DNA of 32,433 nt. Source: Candidatus Avirikenella pullistercoris (GTDB lineage: Bacteria; Bacteroidota; Bacteroidia; Bacteroidales; Rikenellaceae). The notes under the pieces were generated by a model. The model was given only the letters and a program-made list of their open reading frames with translations. It searched no databases and was not told where the DNA came from. Positions 16,336 to 24,847 of the stretch are shown here, piece by piece; position 1 is the first letter of the stretch, and each line of letters starts with the position of its first letter. Location: NCBI GenBank assembly GCA_018710935.1, contig DVIX01000002.1, positions 1-32,433 on the forward strand. Reading direction: 5' to 3'. The position numbers and the translations under genes are program-made.

Positions 16336-18948
16336 ATGAAGACTAAACTGTGTTTTGTAATTCTGCTTTCGTCGGTTTTCTTTCTGTTTTCATGCGGAGA
16401 GAAGCATCTGATTAAAAACGATGCGAAACGGCAAGCAGTAGAACAGGCTTTTGCCGAAAAAAAAGCGATGTTCGGTGAAGATAACGAAATTTTCGATGTT
16501 TTCAACGAAGATCTGACAACAGAAGAACGGGAAGCTCTCGAGTTCATTTATGCTTATGCACCGTTGAACGACTTGCCTGTATCCAAGGATCTCTACTTAG
16601 ACCTTGTACGGACAACCTTACAAGCAAGAGAAGAGATGCCTTGGGCTAGTTCGGTTCCCGAAGATTATTTCCTGCATTTCGTTCTGCCTCCACGGGTAAA
16701 TAACGAACCGATGGACTCTTCACGAAAAGTATTTTACAATGAATTGAAAGACAGGGTAAAAGGTCTTTCTATTAAAGACGCAGCCCTGGAAGTAAACCAC
16801 TGGTGCCATGAAAAAGGCATATATCAACCGACTGACGGGCGTACCGTTTCTCCGCTCGGATTCGTAAAAATAGCTTACGGACGCTGCGGAGAGGAATCCG
16901 TATTTGCCGTAGCGGCATTACGTTCTGTTGGCATCCCTGCCCGTTCCGTTTACACCATGCGCTGGGCACACTGCGACAGCAACCATGCTTGGGTAGAAGT
17001 ATGGGGTGGCGATAAATGGTACTATTTAGGAGCCTGCGAACCGGAACCTCGGCTCGATATGGCTTGGTTTACCGCCCCTGCCAAACGAGGTATGTTAATG
17101 GGGACAAAAGTATACGGCGATTATCAAGGTCCGGAAGAAGTATTGACCACCAATCCTTCTTACACCGAAATCAATATTACCTCCAATTATGCTCCGGTTA
17201 AGAAAGTGGATATTTCCATCGTTGATGTGAACGGAAATCCGGTTCCTTATGCCGACGTAGAATTCAAAATCTATAACGGCTCGAGCTTCTCTAATATAAC
17301 AGCTAAAAAAGCGGATGAAAACGGAAAAACAGTCATAACATTCGGTTTAGGCGACGCCTTAATCTGGGCAAGTAAAGACAACCAGTTCGGTTATGAAAAA
17401 CTTTCCGTTCCGACTACCGACAATTTGGTTGTTAAATTAGATAAGAAAAAAGGCGATGCCTACACAATATCTATGGATATCGTTCCTCCGGTAGAAATAA
17501 AAGCTTCTACCGAAGTACCGGAAGAAGAAGTGGAAGCAAATGCTGCACGTATGGCTCAGGAGGATTCTATCAGAGGACTTTATATCGCAACATTCATGAA
17601 CGACGAACAAATCGATGCTTTAGCTGAGAAAATCGGCGTAAAGAGCAACGATATTTCAAATTGGATGAAAACGAGCCGTGGAAACCACGACCAGATCGAA
17701 GAGTTCCTCGTTTCTACTCCGAAAGAAAATCTTCCGATCGCATTCGACCTGCTGAACGTATTGCCTGCAAAAGATCTAATGGACATGAGTGCTGCTACCC
17801 TGAAATCTCATCTGAACGGCGCACTGAAATACAAAGGCAATTACAAAGCCGATATTTTCAACCAATACCTGTTGAATCCGCGTGTAACAACGGAATGGAT
17901 AGAAGCATACCGCGATTTATTGCCTCCTATGTTGGGACAGGAAATGACTGCTTCAGATTTGATTAAATTCACCCAATCGGTAACCATCAATGATGAAATG
18001 AACTACTCCGTAGGAATTATGGTTCCTTCTTCCGTTGTAAAACTGAAAATGACCGATACCAAATCACGCGATGCATTTTTCGTTGCCGCCGCACGTACCT
18101 ATGGCATTCCTTCCCGTTTAGACCCCGTTACAGGGAAAGTACAATATTATGATGCCGATAAATGGATAGATGTGGACTTCGCAAAAGCAGAAGAAGTACA
18201 ATCGCCGAAAGGGACACTCACTTTAACCTATAAACCCATTAAAGCCGTTAAGGAAGCAAAACCGGGCTCTCATTTCTCATTGGCGAAAATCGACGATAAC
18301 GGCCGATTGCAAAGTATCGGACTGCGCGGCAAAAACACTATCACAATGGGTAAACCGTTTACCTTAGATACAGGGACCTATATGCTGACTGCCGGCACCC
18401 GTTTGGCAAGCGGCGCGATTCTGACCAATGTAACATTCTTTGAAGTTAAAGAAGGGCAAAATACCAAATTACCATTAGTTCTCAGGGAAAATGACGACGA
18501 TATATTCGTTATCGGCACTATCAATGCAGAAGCCAAAATGTCAAAAGCAGAAGATATGTCCGAAACGACCCTTATCAACCTGACAGGCCGCGGATATTAC
18601 ATTCTTGCCCTTATCGAAGCTAAGAAGGAACCGACCAACCACTCTTTACAAGATATGGTAAAACTGAGAAACGAACTTACCCAATGGGGATGCCCGATCG
18701 TAATGGCATTTAAAAACGAAGAACAATATAAATTGTTCAACCCAGGCGATTTCGGACAACTACCCGAAATTAAATTCGCAATAGACAGCAAAGGAGAAGT
18801 AGAAAACATGTTTAAAGGCCTCGACCTGAACACATCCAATTTGCCTATTTATGTCATTGCAGACTCATTCGGCCGCGTCGTCTATAAATCCGAAGGGTAC
18901 CAAATCAACTTAGGCGACCACATTATGAATGTTATTTCAAAACTATAA
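16336..18948 (+). CDS. Transglutaminase-like lipoprotein, paralogue 1
   Basis: An 870-residue lipoprotein (lipobox LFSC, Cys20). A transglutaminase-like domain spans about 150-250 with nucleophile C184 (GRCGEES) and H217 (NHAWVEV); the usual Asp position appears to be E235. Next comes an Ig-like carboxypeptidase-regulatory domain (about 285-375, VDVNGNPVPYADVEF). At about 572-615 lies a second transglutaminase-like segment (RTYGIPSRLDP) in which the nucleophile is Thr and no His is present. The C-terminus (about 750-870) resembles a thioredoxin fold (PIYVIADSFGRVVY) without CxxC. It may remodel or bind peptides at the cell surface; the substrate is unknown. The paralogue follows directly. Confidence 0.8.
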   Translation: MKTKLCFVILLSSVFFLFSCGEKHLIKNDAKRQAVEQAFAEKKAMFGEDNEIFDVFNEDLTTEEREALEFIYAYAPLNDLPVSKDLYLDLVRTTLQAREEMPWASSVPEDYFLHFVLPPRVNNEPMDSSRKVFYNELKDRVKGLSIKDAALEVNHWCHEKGIYQPTDGRTVSPLGFVKIAYGRCGEESVFAVAALRSVGIPARSVYTMRWAHCDSNHAWVEVWGGDKWYYLGACEPEPRLDMAWFTAPAKRGMLMGTKVYGDYQGPEEVLTTNPSYTEINITSNYAPVKKVDISIVDVNGNPVPYADVEFKIYNGSSFSNITAKKADENGKTVITFGLGDALIWASKDNQFGYEKLSVPTTDNLVVKLDKKKGDAYTISMDIVPPVEIKASTEVPEEEVEANAARMAQEDSIRGLYIATFMNDEQIDALAEKIGVKSNDISNWMKTSRGNHDQIEEFLVSTPKENLPIAFDLLNVLPAKDLMDMSAATLKSHLNGALKYKGNYKADIFNQYLLNPRVTTEWIEAYRDLLPPMLGQEMTASDLIKFTQSVTINDEMNYSVGIMVPSSVVKLKMTDTKSRDAFFVAAARTYGIPSRLDPVTGKVQYYDADKWIDVDFAKAEEVQSPKGTLTLTYKPIKAVKEAKPGSHFSLAKIDDNGRLQSIGLRGKNTITMGKPFTLDTGTYMLTAGTRLASGAILTNVTFFEVKEGQNTKLPLVLRENDDDIFVIGTINAEAKMSKAEDMSETTLINLTGRGYYILALIEAKKEPTNHSLQDMVKLRNELTQWGCPIVMAFKNEEQYKLFNPGDFGQLPEIKFAIDSKGEVENMFKGLDLNTSNLPIYVIADSFGRVVYKSEGYQINLGDHIMNVISKL

Positions 18949-18976
18949 GCTATAAAATACGCCCTTGTGGGCTTCT

Positions 18977-19012
18977 AAAAATACGACAGACCATAGGCCT
19001 GTCGTATTTTTT
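18977..19012 (+). terminator. Terminator after first transglutaminase-like gene
   Basis: A perfect 12-bp stem AAAATACGACAG / CTGTCGTATTTT with a 9-10 nt loop, running into six T. A smaller GCCC-TTGT-GGGC hairpin (18961-18972) precedes it. Confidence 0.85.
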
Positions 19013-19298
19013 AACGCTATATCCCGATAACAGATTCCGAAAATACGTTCAAAACAGTAATCGTTTCCAATACTAACTGCGACATCATCATATTCAGCAT
19101 CTTTCGACATATCGAATATTTCCCATTCACACAGAAATTTCCAAACCATACAAAAAAATTCCTGCACAATCCGAAAAATAACGGTTTTTCATCGTCGTAT
19201 TTATTTTCCCAGCATCTATAATCCCAAAAACAAAATGGATCGTTTCCTTCGAAAAAAATGAGATTTATAATGTTTTTCTCTATTTCATTTATTATAAC
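19013..19298. other. Intergenic region between the paralogues
   Basis: About 290 bp with no credible gene, AT-rich toward the right. It separates the terminator from the weak promoter of the second paralogue. I see no repeat or RNA structure beyond the terminator. Confidence 0.6.
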
Positions 19299-19306
19299 TA
19301 TCTTTC
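19299..19306 (+). promoter_or_regulatory. Weak -7 box of second transglutaminase-like gene
   Basis: TATCTTTC differs from TAnnTTTG only at the last base and lies 34 bp before the ATG. No clear TTG upstream. The paralogues thus seem separately transcribed. Confidence 0.3.
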
Positions 19307-19340
19307 ACCGAAATTTAAACTCAAAACAGGACATCAGAAT

Positions 19341-21974
19341 ATGAAGACCAAACTACGTTTTGCAATGTTGTTAACTTCCGTTTTATGTTTGTTCTCATGC
19401 GGTGAAAACCATCTCATAAAAGACAATGCAAAAAGGGAAGCCGTACAAAAAGCATTTGCCGAAAAGAAAGCAATGTTCGAAAACAGCGACGAAATTTTCA
19501 GTGTATTCAAAGAAAACCTGACACTGCAAGAAAGGGAAGCACTCGAATTCATTTATGCCTATGCGCCTTTAGCTGATATGACCTTTTCAAAAGAGCTTTA
19601 TCTCGGTATGGTGCGGACAACTTTACAAGCCAGAAAAGATATGCCATGGGCTAAATCCGTTCCGGAAGATCTTTTCCTACACTTTGTCCTTCCCCCTCGT
19701 GTAAATAACGAAGCTACATTAGACTCTTCCAGAGAGGTATTTTACGCAGAACTAAAAGACCGTGTCAAAAACCTCTCATTAAAAGATGCAGCCCTTGAAG
19801 TGAACCATTGGTGCCATGAAAAAGTAATCTATAATCCGACCGACGGCAGGACATCCGCTCCGCTCGCTACCGTAAAAACAGCATACGGACGTTGCGGAGA
19901 AGAATCCGTATTTACCGTAGCAGCATTACGTGCCGTAGGCATTCCCGCCCGCCAAGTATATACCCCCCGTTGGGCACACTGTGACGACAATCATGCATGG
20001 GTAGAAGTATGGGGAGGCGACAAATGGTACTATTTAGGCGCTTGCGAACCGGAACCCCGGCTCGATATAGCATGGTTTACCGCTCCGTCCATGAGAGGTA
20101 TGCTAATGCATACCAAAGTATTCGGAGATTATAAAGGCCCGGAAGAAATTTTGGGGACCAATCCTTCCTATACCGAAATAAACGTTACCTCCAATTATGC
20201 TCCGACTAAACAGATAAATATCACGGTAACCGACGAAGCCGGAAATCCGGTACCGAATGCTACCGTAGAATTCAAAGTTTACAACTATGCGAGTTTCTCC
20301 ACAGTAGCTACCAAAACGACCGATACAAACGGAAAAACCTTCATTTCACTCGGATTAGGTGATGCTCTGGTCTGGGCAAGCAAAGAAAACCGATTCGGAT
20401 ATGAAAAACTATCTGTTCCCGAAACCGATAATCTAACCGTTAAACTCGATAAAAAACAGGGAGACGCTTATACTCTTTCTTATGATATCGTTCCTCCCGT
20501 CGAGAAAAAACCGGTCATCGAAGTTTCCGAAGAAGAACAAGCAGCCAACGCTATCCGCCTCGCCAAAGAAGATTCTATCCGCAACGCTTATATCGCTACG
20601 TTTATCAATGACAGACAAATAACCGAATTGGCGGAAAAAATCGGAGCAGACAGGGAAACTATTTCCGGCCTTTTAACGGAAAGCCGCGGAAATCACGAAC
20701 AAATAGCTGAATTTTTAAGTTCTACACCGAAAGAAAAAATAACTTCGGCAATCGACCTGCTGAACGTTATCTCCATCAAAGACCTGAAAGATATGAGTGC
20801 CGCCACCCTGAAATCTCATCTGAACGGTGCACTGAAATACAAAGGCCTATATGACAACGAAACGTTCAACAAAACATTATTGAATCCACGTGTAAGCAAC
20901 GAATGGGTAGAACCTTACCGCAATCTGCTAAAAGCAAACTTAGGCGAAGAGATGAATATTGCCGATATTATCGAACTGGCAGGAAGCATCCGAATAAACG
21001 ACGAACTGAACGCCGCAGTCGCAACCATGACACCCTCTGCCGTCCTGACATTAAAAACAGCAGATGCTGCATCACGTGACGTATTTTTCGTTTCTTTGGC
21101 ACGGACCTACGGTATTCCTGCACGACTGGAACCGGCATCGGGTAAACCTCAATATTTCAACGGGAAAAACTGGATAGATGTAGATTTTTCTTCCGCTCAA
21201 GAAGAAATCTCTCCGAAAGGAACTCTTTCCCTGACTTATAAACCGATCAAAGCCGTTTCCGATCCGAAAGCGGGAGCACATTTCTCCGTTTCTAAAATAG
21301 GCAATGACGGACGCTTACACAGCGTCAGCATGCGTGGAAACCAGACATACGACATGGGACCCGGCAGTTCTTTCGCAAAACCGTTCGTACTCGATACCGG
21401 AAACTACATGCTGACAACCGGGACACGTTTGGCCAGCGGCGCTGTATTGACAAACGTAACTTTCTTCAATATCAAAGAAGGGCAAAACACGAAACTGCCT
21501 TTGGTATTAAGAGAAAATGACGAAGATATTTTCGTTATCGGAACGATCAATGCAGAAGCAAGAGTTTCTACCGCAGAAGGAATGACCGATAAATCGATTC
21601 TCGATATCACCGGACGCGGATATTTCATGCTAGCCCTTATCGAAGCAAATAAAGAACCGACCAACCATGCCCTGCGCGACATGGCCAAACTAAAAGAACA
21701 GTTGGTACAATGGGGACGTCCTATCGTAATGGTATTCAAAACAGAAGACCAATACAAAGCATTCGATCCCTGTATTTTCGGGGAATTGCCTCCGATCACT
21801 TATGTAATAGATGCGCAAGGACAAGTACAAAAAATGTTTAAAGAAATTAAACTCAACACCGACAATATGCCGGTATATGTTATCGCCGATACTTTCGGAC
21901 GGGTCGTATTCTCTTCCGAAGGCTACCAAATCAACTTAGGCGACCATATATTGAATGTTATTTCCAAGATATAA
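19341..21974 (+). CDS. Transglutaminase-like lipoprotein, paralogue 2
   Basis: An 877-residue paralogue of the preceding gene with the same architecture: lipobox LFSC (Cys20), transglutaminase-like domain with C185 and H218, Ig-like domain (VTDEAGNPVPNATVEF), degenerate second transglutaminase-like segment (RTYGIPARLEP), and a C-terminal thioredoxin-like domain without CxxC. Long stretches such as LPPRVNNE and SYTEINVTSNYAP are nearly identical between copies, so it arose by tandem duplication. A few residues are inserted, for example near GPGSSFAKP. Retention of all active-site residues in both copies suggests both are functional. The substrate is unknown. Confidence 0.8.
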   Translation: MKTKLRFAMLLTSVLCLFSCGENHLIKDNAKREAVQKAFAEKKAMFENSDEIFSVFKENLTLQEREALEFIYAYAPLADMTFSKELYLGMVRTTLQARKDMPWAKSVPEDLFLHFVLPPRVNNEATLDSSREVFYAELKDRVKNLSLKDAALEVNHWCHEKVIYNPTDGRTSAPLATVKTAYGRCGEESVFTVAALRAVGIPARQVYTPRWAHCDDNHAWVEVWGGDKWYYLGACEPEPRLDIAWFTAPSMRGMLMHTKVFGDYKGPEEILGTNPSYTEINVTSNYAPTKQINITVTDEAGNPVPNATVEFKVYNYASFSTVATKTTDTNGKTFISLGLGDALVWASKENRFGYEKLSVPETDNLTVKLDKKQGDAYTLSYDIVPPVEKKPVIEVSEEEQAANAIRLAKEDSIRNAYIATFINDRQITELAEKIGADRETISGLLTESRGNHEQIAEFLSSTPKEKITSAIDLLNVISIKDLKDMSAATLKSHLNGALKYKGLYDNETFNKTLLNPRVSNEWVEPYRNLLKANLGEEMNIADIIELAGSIRINDELNAAVATMTPSAVLTLKTADAASRDVFFVSLARTYGIPARLEPASGKPQYFNGKNWIDVDFSSAQEEISPKGTLSLTYKPIKAVSDPKAGAHFSVSKIGNDGRLHSVSMRGNQTYDMGPGSSFAKPFVLDTGNYMLTTGTRLASGAVLTNVTFFNIKEGQNTKLPLVLRENDEDIFVIGTINAEARVSTAEGMTDKSILDITGRGYFMLALIEANKEPTNHALRDMAKLKEQLVQWGRPIVMVFKTEDQYKAFDPCIFGELPPITYVIDAQGQVQKMFKEIKLNTDNMPVYVIADTFGRVVFSSEGYQINLGDHILNVISKI

Positions 21975-21991
21975 TATTTCCTTTCACATAA

Positions 21992-22030
21992 AATAAAAAG
22001 GAGAACATTATTTGTGTTCTCCTTTTTATT
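21992..22030 (+). terminator. Terminator of second transglutaminase-like gene
   Basis: A perfect 16-bp stem (arms 21992-22007 and 22015-22030) with a 7-nt loop; the 3' arm itself ends in CCTTTTTATT. Confidence 0.9.
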
Positions 22031-22130
22031 CTTATCACGGCGAATAAATGATAGATATATGTATTATTTATAAAATCTATAAAACGGAAATCTATACTCT
22101 ATCTATATGAAAATAACCGCAAAAGAAAAT

Positions 22131-22222
22131 GTGTTAATACTTGCGCAACATAGTTTCTTAAAAAAACAGAAATAAAAATTTGTGTAAATACTTGCATATA
22201 TAACAAACACGTTATATATTTA
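22131..22222 (+). promoter_or_regulatory. Promoter and direct repeats of the hicAB region
   Basis: Two 14-bp direct repeats, GTGTTAATACTTGC (22131-22144) and GTGTAAATACTTGC (22182-22195), lie 51 bp apart with one mismatch. The TTG of the second (22192-22194) is 20 bp from TATATTTA (22215-22222), a near-consensus -7 box. Antitoxins of HicB type usually autoregulate, so the repeats are candidate HicB sites. The region between the terminator at 22030 and the first repeat holds nothing else I recognise. Confidence 0.4.
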
Positions 22223-22258
22223 TAGTGTCAAACAAACAATAAAAATTTGAAATAGAAT

Positions 22259-22458
22259 AAGTTAAGAAGAATTGCCGAACAAAAAAGATGGTACTTATGG
22301 AAAGCCGGAGCAAAACATGATATTTACTGCCACTAAGACAAAGATTTTTCAATGCAAATTGGTCGCCACGACAAGGAAGAAATCAAGAATGGAACATTCT
22401 GCAAATTGAAAAAGCAGATATGATTTTAGCCTTGTCTGCTCAATATAAAAACCTTTAA
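22259..22458 (+). pseudogene. hicA: Decayed hicA toxin gene
   Basis: Too broken to appear as an ORF, but translation in the frame of 22259 gives a recognisable HicA: RRIAEQKRWYL, then AGAKHDIY, then GRHDKEEIKNGT. The KHDIY and GRHDKEE..NGT blocks are the HicA dsRNA-binding-like core with its catalytic His. There is an in-frame stop TAA at 22334-22336. A one-base shift near 22396 then moves the C-terminus into the next frame (ILQIEKADMILAL...), which ends at a stop at 22456-22458. No ATG is found at the expected start. HicA normally cleaves mRNA; this copy cannot make a full protein. It lies 12 bp before the intact hicB. Confidence 0.75.
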
Positions 22459-22470
22459 AATCTTTTAATC

Positions 22471-22869
22471 ATGAAAATAATTGCATTAATTGAAAAAGGT
22501 AAAGACGGAACTTTCGGAATTTATACACCCAATATAAAAACTACGATTATAGGAGAAGGTAACACAGTTGCAGAAGCAAAGGCTGATTTTGAAAACTCCG
22601 TTAAAGAAATGATTGATAGTTATGAAGAAGAAAAATTACCCACTGAATTATCTGGTATGACATTTGAATATAAATTCGATATAGCCTCTTTATTCGACTA
22701 TTTTGACTGGATTAATGTTTCTAAAGTAGCGAGCAAGTTGGGAATAAACGCATCTTTATTGAGGCAATACAGGCAAGGAAACACATATATTTCCGAAAAG
22801 CAAGCTGCCAAAATTGAAGCAGGAATACATTCGTTAGCTAAAGAATTAGCCTCTATCTCATTATTATAG
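22471..22869 (+). CDS. hicB: HicB-family antitoxin with C-terminal HTH
   Basis: A 132-residue antitoxin. The N-terminal HicB partial-RNase-H-like domain (about 1-60, with GEGNTVAEAKADFENSV) normally blocks the HicA toxin. The C-terminal part (about 85-125, VASKLGINASLLRQYRQG) is a helix-turn-helix used for autoregulation. The frame is intact even though the toxin gene just upstream is dead, so the antitoxin is an orphan. It may still repress the local promoter or protect against related HicA toxins. The C-terminus ELASISLL is shared with the downstream broken copy. Confidence 0.82.
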   Translation: MKIIALIEKGKDGTFGIYTPNIKTTIIGEGNTVAEAKADFENSVKEMIDSYEEEKLPTELSGMTFEYKFDIASLFDYFDWINVSKVASKLGINASLLRQYRQGNTYISEKQAAKIEAGIHSLAKELASISLL

Positions 22870-22896
22870 TTTGTTTAACGATAAAAGGAGGTATGG

Positions 22897-23278
22897 ATGA
22901 AAACTGTAGAAGTAATTGTAGAGCACGCAGGGAATAATTTAAGCGCTTATATTGAAAATGCCCCGGTTATGACTGTCGGCAACAATATGAAAGAAATAGA
23001 GGAAAATATGAAAGAAGCCATAAAATTTTATCTGGAAGATAATTCGAATCCTTGTGAAGTATTACAAGGGAAATTTACTTTGAAATATAAAATAGATGTA
23101 GCAACTTTTAGTGGCATCTTTACAAAGGCAAACATTGAGCCGGATAACCGGAATTAATGAACGGCAATTATGGCATTATGCAACAGGAGTGCACAAACCT
23201 CATTAACCGCAATTAGAAAAAATTCAAAAAGAGATTAAGGCTTTGATTGAAGAATTAGCCTCCATTTCATTATTATAA
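22897..23278 (+). pseudogene. Second hicB-like gene, broken by frameshift and stop
   Basis: The frame from ATG 22897 encodes a HicB-like N-terminal domain but stops at 23157 after 86 residues, before any HTH. Skipping one base near 23140 restores the family sequence in the other frame: RITGINERQLWHYATG (the HTH) and, after a stop TAA at 23204-23206, PQLEKIQKEIKALIEELASISLL. Two independent lesions, a +1 shift and a nonsense codon, separate it from a full antitoxin of about 127 residues. The end matches the intact hicB, and the following bases (TTTGTTTGACGACAAAA) resemble those after hicB, so it looks like an old tandem copy. A truncated 86-residue protein could still be made. Confidence 0.75.
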
Positions 23279-23427
23279 TGTTTGTTTGACGACAAAAATG
23301 AGGCCCCGCTACCGGTATTATATCGATGGCGGTTTATTATTTTTAGAAATTAATTCTGAAAAAGGGAGGATCTGTGTCCTGTTTTGGAACCTCACCCATT
23401 ACTGCTTGACCGACTCGTCCCCAAAAA

Positions 23428-24174
23428 TCAATCATCTTCCTGTTCTTCTTCAATAGTTTGATACTCTTCAGAACTATTGAATTCAAACGACGCTTCCGTT
23501 CGTATATTTTCTATCTTCTTACGGATTGCCCCGATAAGCAGACGCGGATTCTCGCAATTAACGATATAACGTTCATTGTAAATGTTCTGGATAATAACCA
23601 GACCGGAAAGTTTAGTAGCATACATCCGTATAACACGAAAATACATCAAATCGAAATAATAACCATAAAATCCGCCGAATCCATAGCTTCCCAATATAGG
23701 AATAATCCGTTTAAGACGATAACGTTCTATCGGATGAATCCGCTTAATATCGGCTAAAGGGATATTGGTCATCTCCAACACACAATGTATTTCGACATCG
23801 CTATCGGTAATTTTTATCCTACGGGGAAAAGAGATAACAAAAAGAAGGCAAACCGCCAAAGCAATACTCATAAACCAAGCAGAAAGATATGTCCCGCTAC
23901 TGGAAAAGAAAAAATAAAGGAATATTCCCAAAATAAGCAGCGAAACGACAAATGTCGTGTATTTACAATATTTACTGAGCGAATACTTAAATACGGGTTC
24001 CGCCTCATCTACTATTTGAGAGTATTCTTCCTGTTTTCGATGAAAAGTATCGGCAATCTTCTCTTTAGGCAATACATTTTCTGCCGCAGATTGTGCTTCT
24101 GCTATGGCTTCGGCAAAAAGTTTTTTTACTTTACCGATAGATTTGCGGGTAAGCGTACGTTCTATTTTTTCCAT
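23428..24174 (-). CDS. Membrane protein with PH-like domain
   Basis: A 248-residue protein with an N-terminal helical cytoplasmic segment (1-70), two transmembrane helices (about 75-95 and 100-120), and a C-terminal domain resembling bacterial PH domains (about 122-230). The tail is very acidic (EEEQEDD). The ATG at 24174 is chosen over an upstream TTG. It is last in a leftward unit after ispG and the WbqC-like gene. Its function is unknown; PH-like assignment rests on pattern resemblance only. Confidence 0.6.
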   Translation of the reverse strand: MEKIERTLTRKSIGKVKKLFAEAIAEAQSAAENVLPKEKIADTFHRKQEEYSQIVDEAEPVFKYSLSKYCKYTTFVVSLLILGIFLYFFFSSSGTYLSAWFMSIALAVCLLFVISFPRRIKITDSDVEIHCVLEMTNIPLADIKRIHPIERYRLKRIIPILGSYGFGGFYGYYFDLMYFRVIRMYATKLSGLVIIQNIYNERYIVNCENPRLLIGAIRKKIENIRTEASFEFNSSEEYQTIEEEQEDD

Positions 24175-24226
24175 AAAGAAAAGATAATTTGTTTTTAAAC
24201 CGAATTTCTGTAACAATTATTGTCCG

Positions 24227-24847
24227 TTACGGCATCAAAATCATTTTTTTAGCTTCTGTCCCCTCACAAAACAAAAGGTCTATAATCGAAAGATTCGGTT
24301 GAAACGGAAATTTTTCGGAAAATACCTGATAATAAGGGCGGGCAAAAAAGTCGGAATCCTCCCGCCGTAACCGGCTCTTTGGAGATATCGTATTCCGAAA
24401 ATCCCTGACACCGGGGCTATACATCACATATTTATCCGTATAAGGCACCTCTATCGAAACCCCCAAACAAACCGCAACCGTATCCATCAACCGCCGATTA
24501 AAATCGATCAGATACTTTTCTTTCCGAGTATAATGCGGAATAAACAGCTCTTCATAATAATCGAAAAAAGGAGAACTCTTATACGCCGAAACTATCGACT
24601 TCCAATGTTGCTTCTGCCACGGCATGGTATAATCTATTTCTACTTCACGGATAGGCATTTTTTCTCCGTGGCGTTTTATTACAGGAATACTCAAAGAAAT
24701 AACCCCATTCGCAGAAAGAATATCGCAACGGTTACGATAACTCTGTTTAATATAATTCTCATTCGCCTCAATGAAACACTCTTCATCGGAGAGCAATTTG
24801 GAATAATATTGAATATTTCCCAGGTATGCCGTAGAAAGTACAATCAT
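24227..24847 (-). CDS. WbqC-family protein
   Basis: A 206-residue WbqC-like protein, a family found in O-antigen/polysaccharide regions and in Bacteroidetes core genomes, with a proposed but unproven role in sugar modification. The N-terminal STAYLGNIQYYSKLL and the central YTMPWQKQHWKSI blocks are characteristic. Its ATG overlaps the ispG stop codon by 4 bp, so translation is probably coupled. No other polysaccharide gene is nearby. Confidence 0.82.
   Translation of the reverse strand: MIVLSTAYLGNIQYYSKLLSDEECFIEANENYIKQSYRNRCDILSANGVISLSIPVIKRHGEKMPIREVEIDYTMPWQKQHWKSIVSAYKSSPFFDYYEELFIPHYTRKEKYLIDFNRRLMDTVAVCLGVSIEVPYTDKYVMYSPGVRDFRNTISPKSRLRREDSDFFARPYYQVFSEKFPFQPNLSIIDLLFCEGTEAKKMILMP

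Noticed and set aside
18943-19167. 74-codon minus-strand frame after the first transglutaminase-like gene
   Set aside because: It runs through a strong terminator hairpin, has no promoter-like sequence and resembles nothing known.
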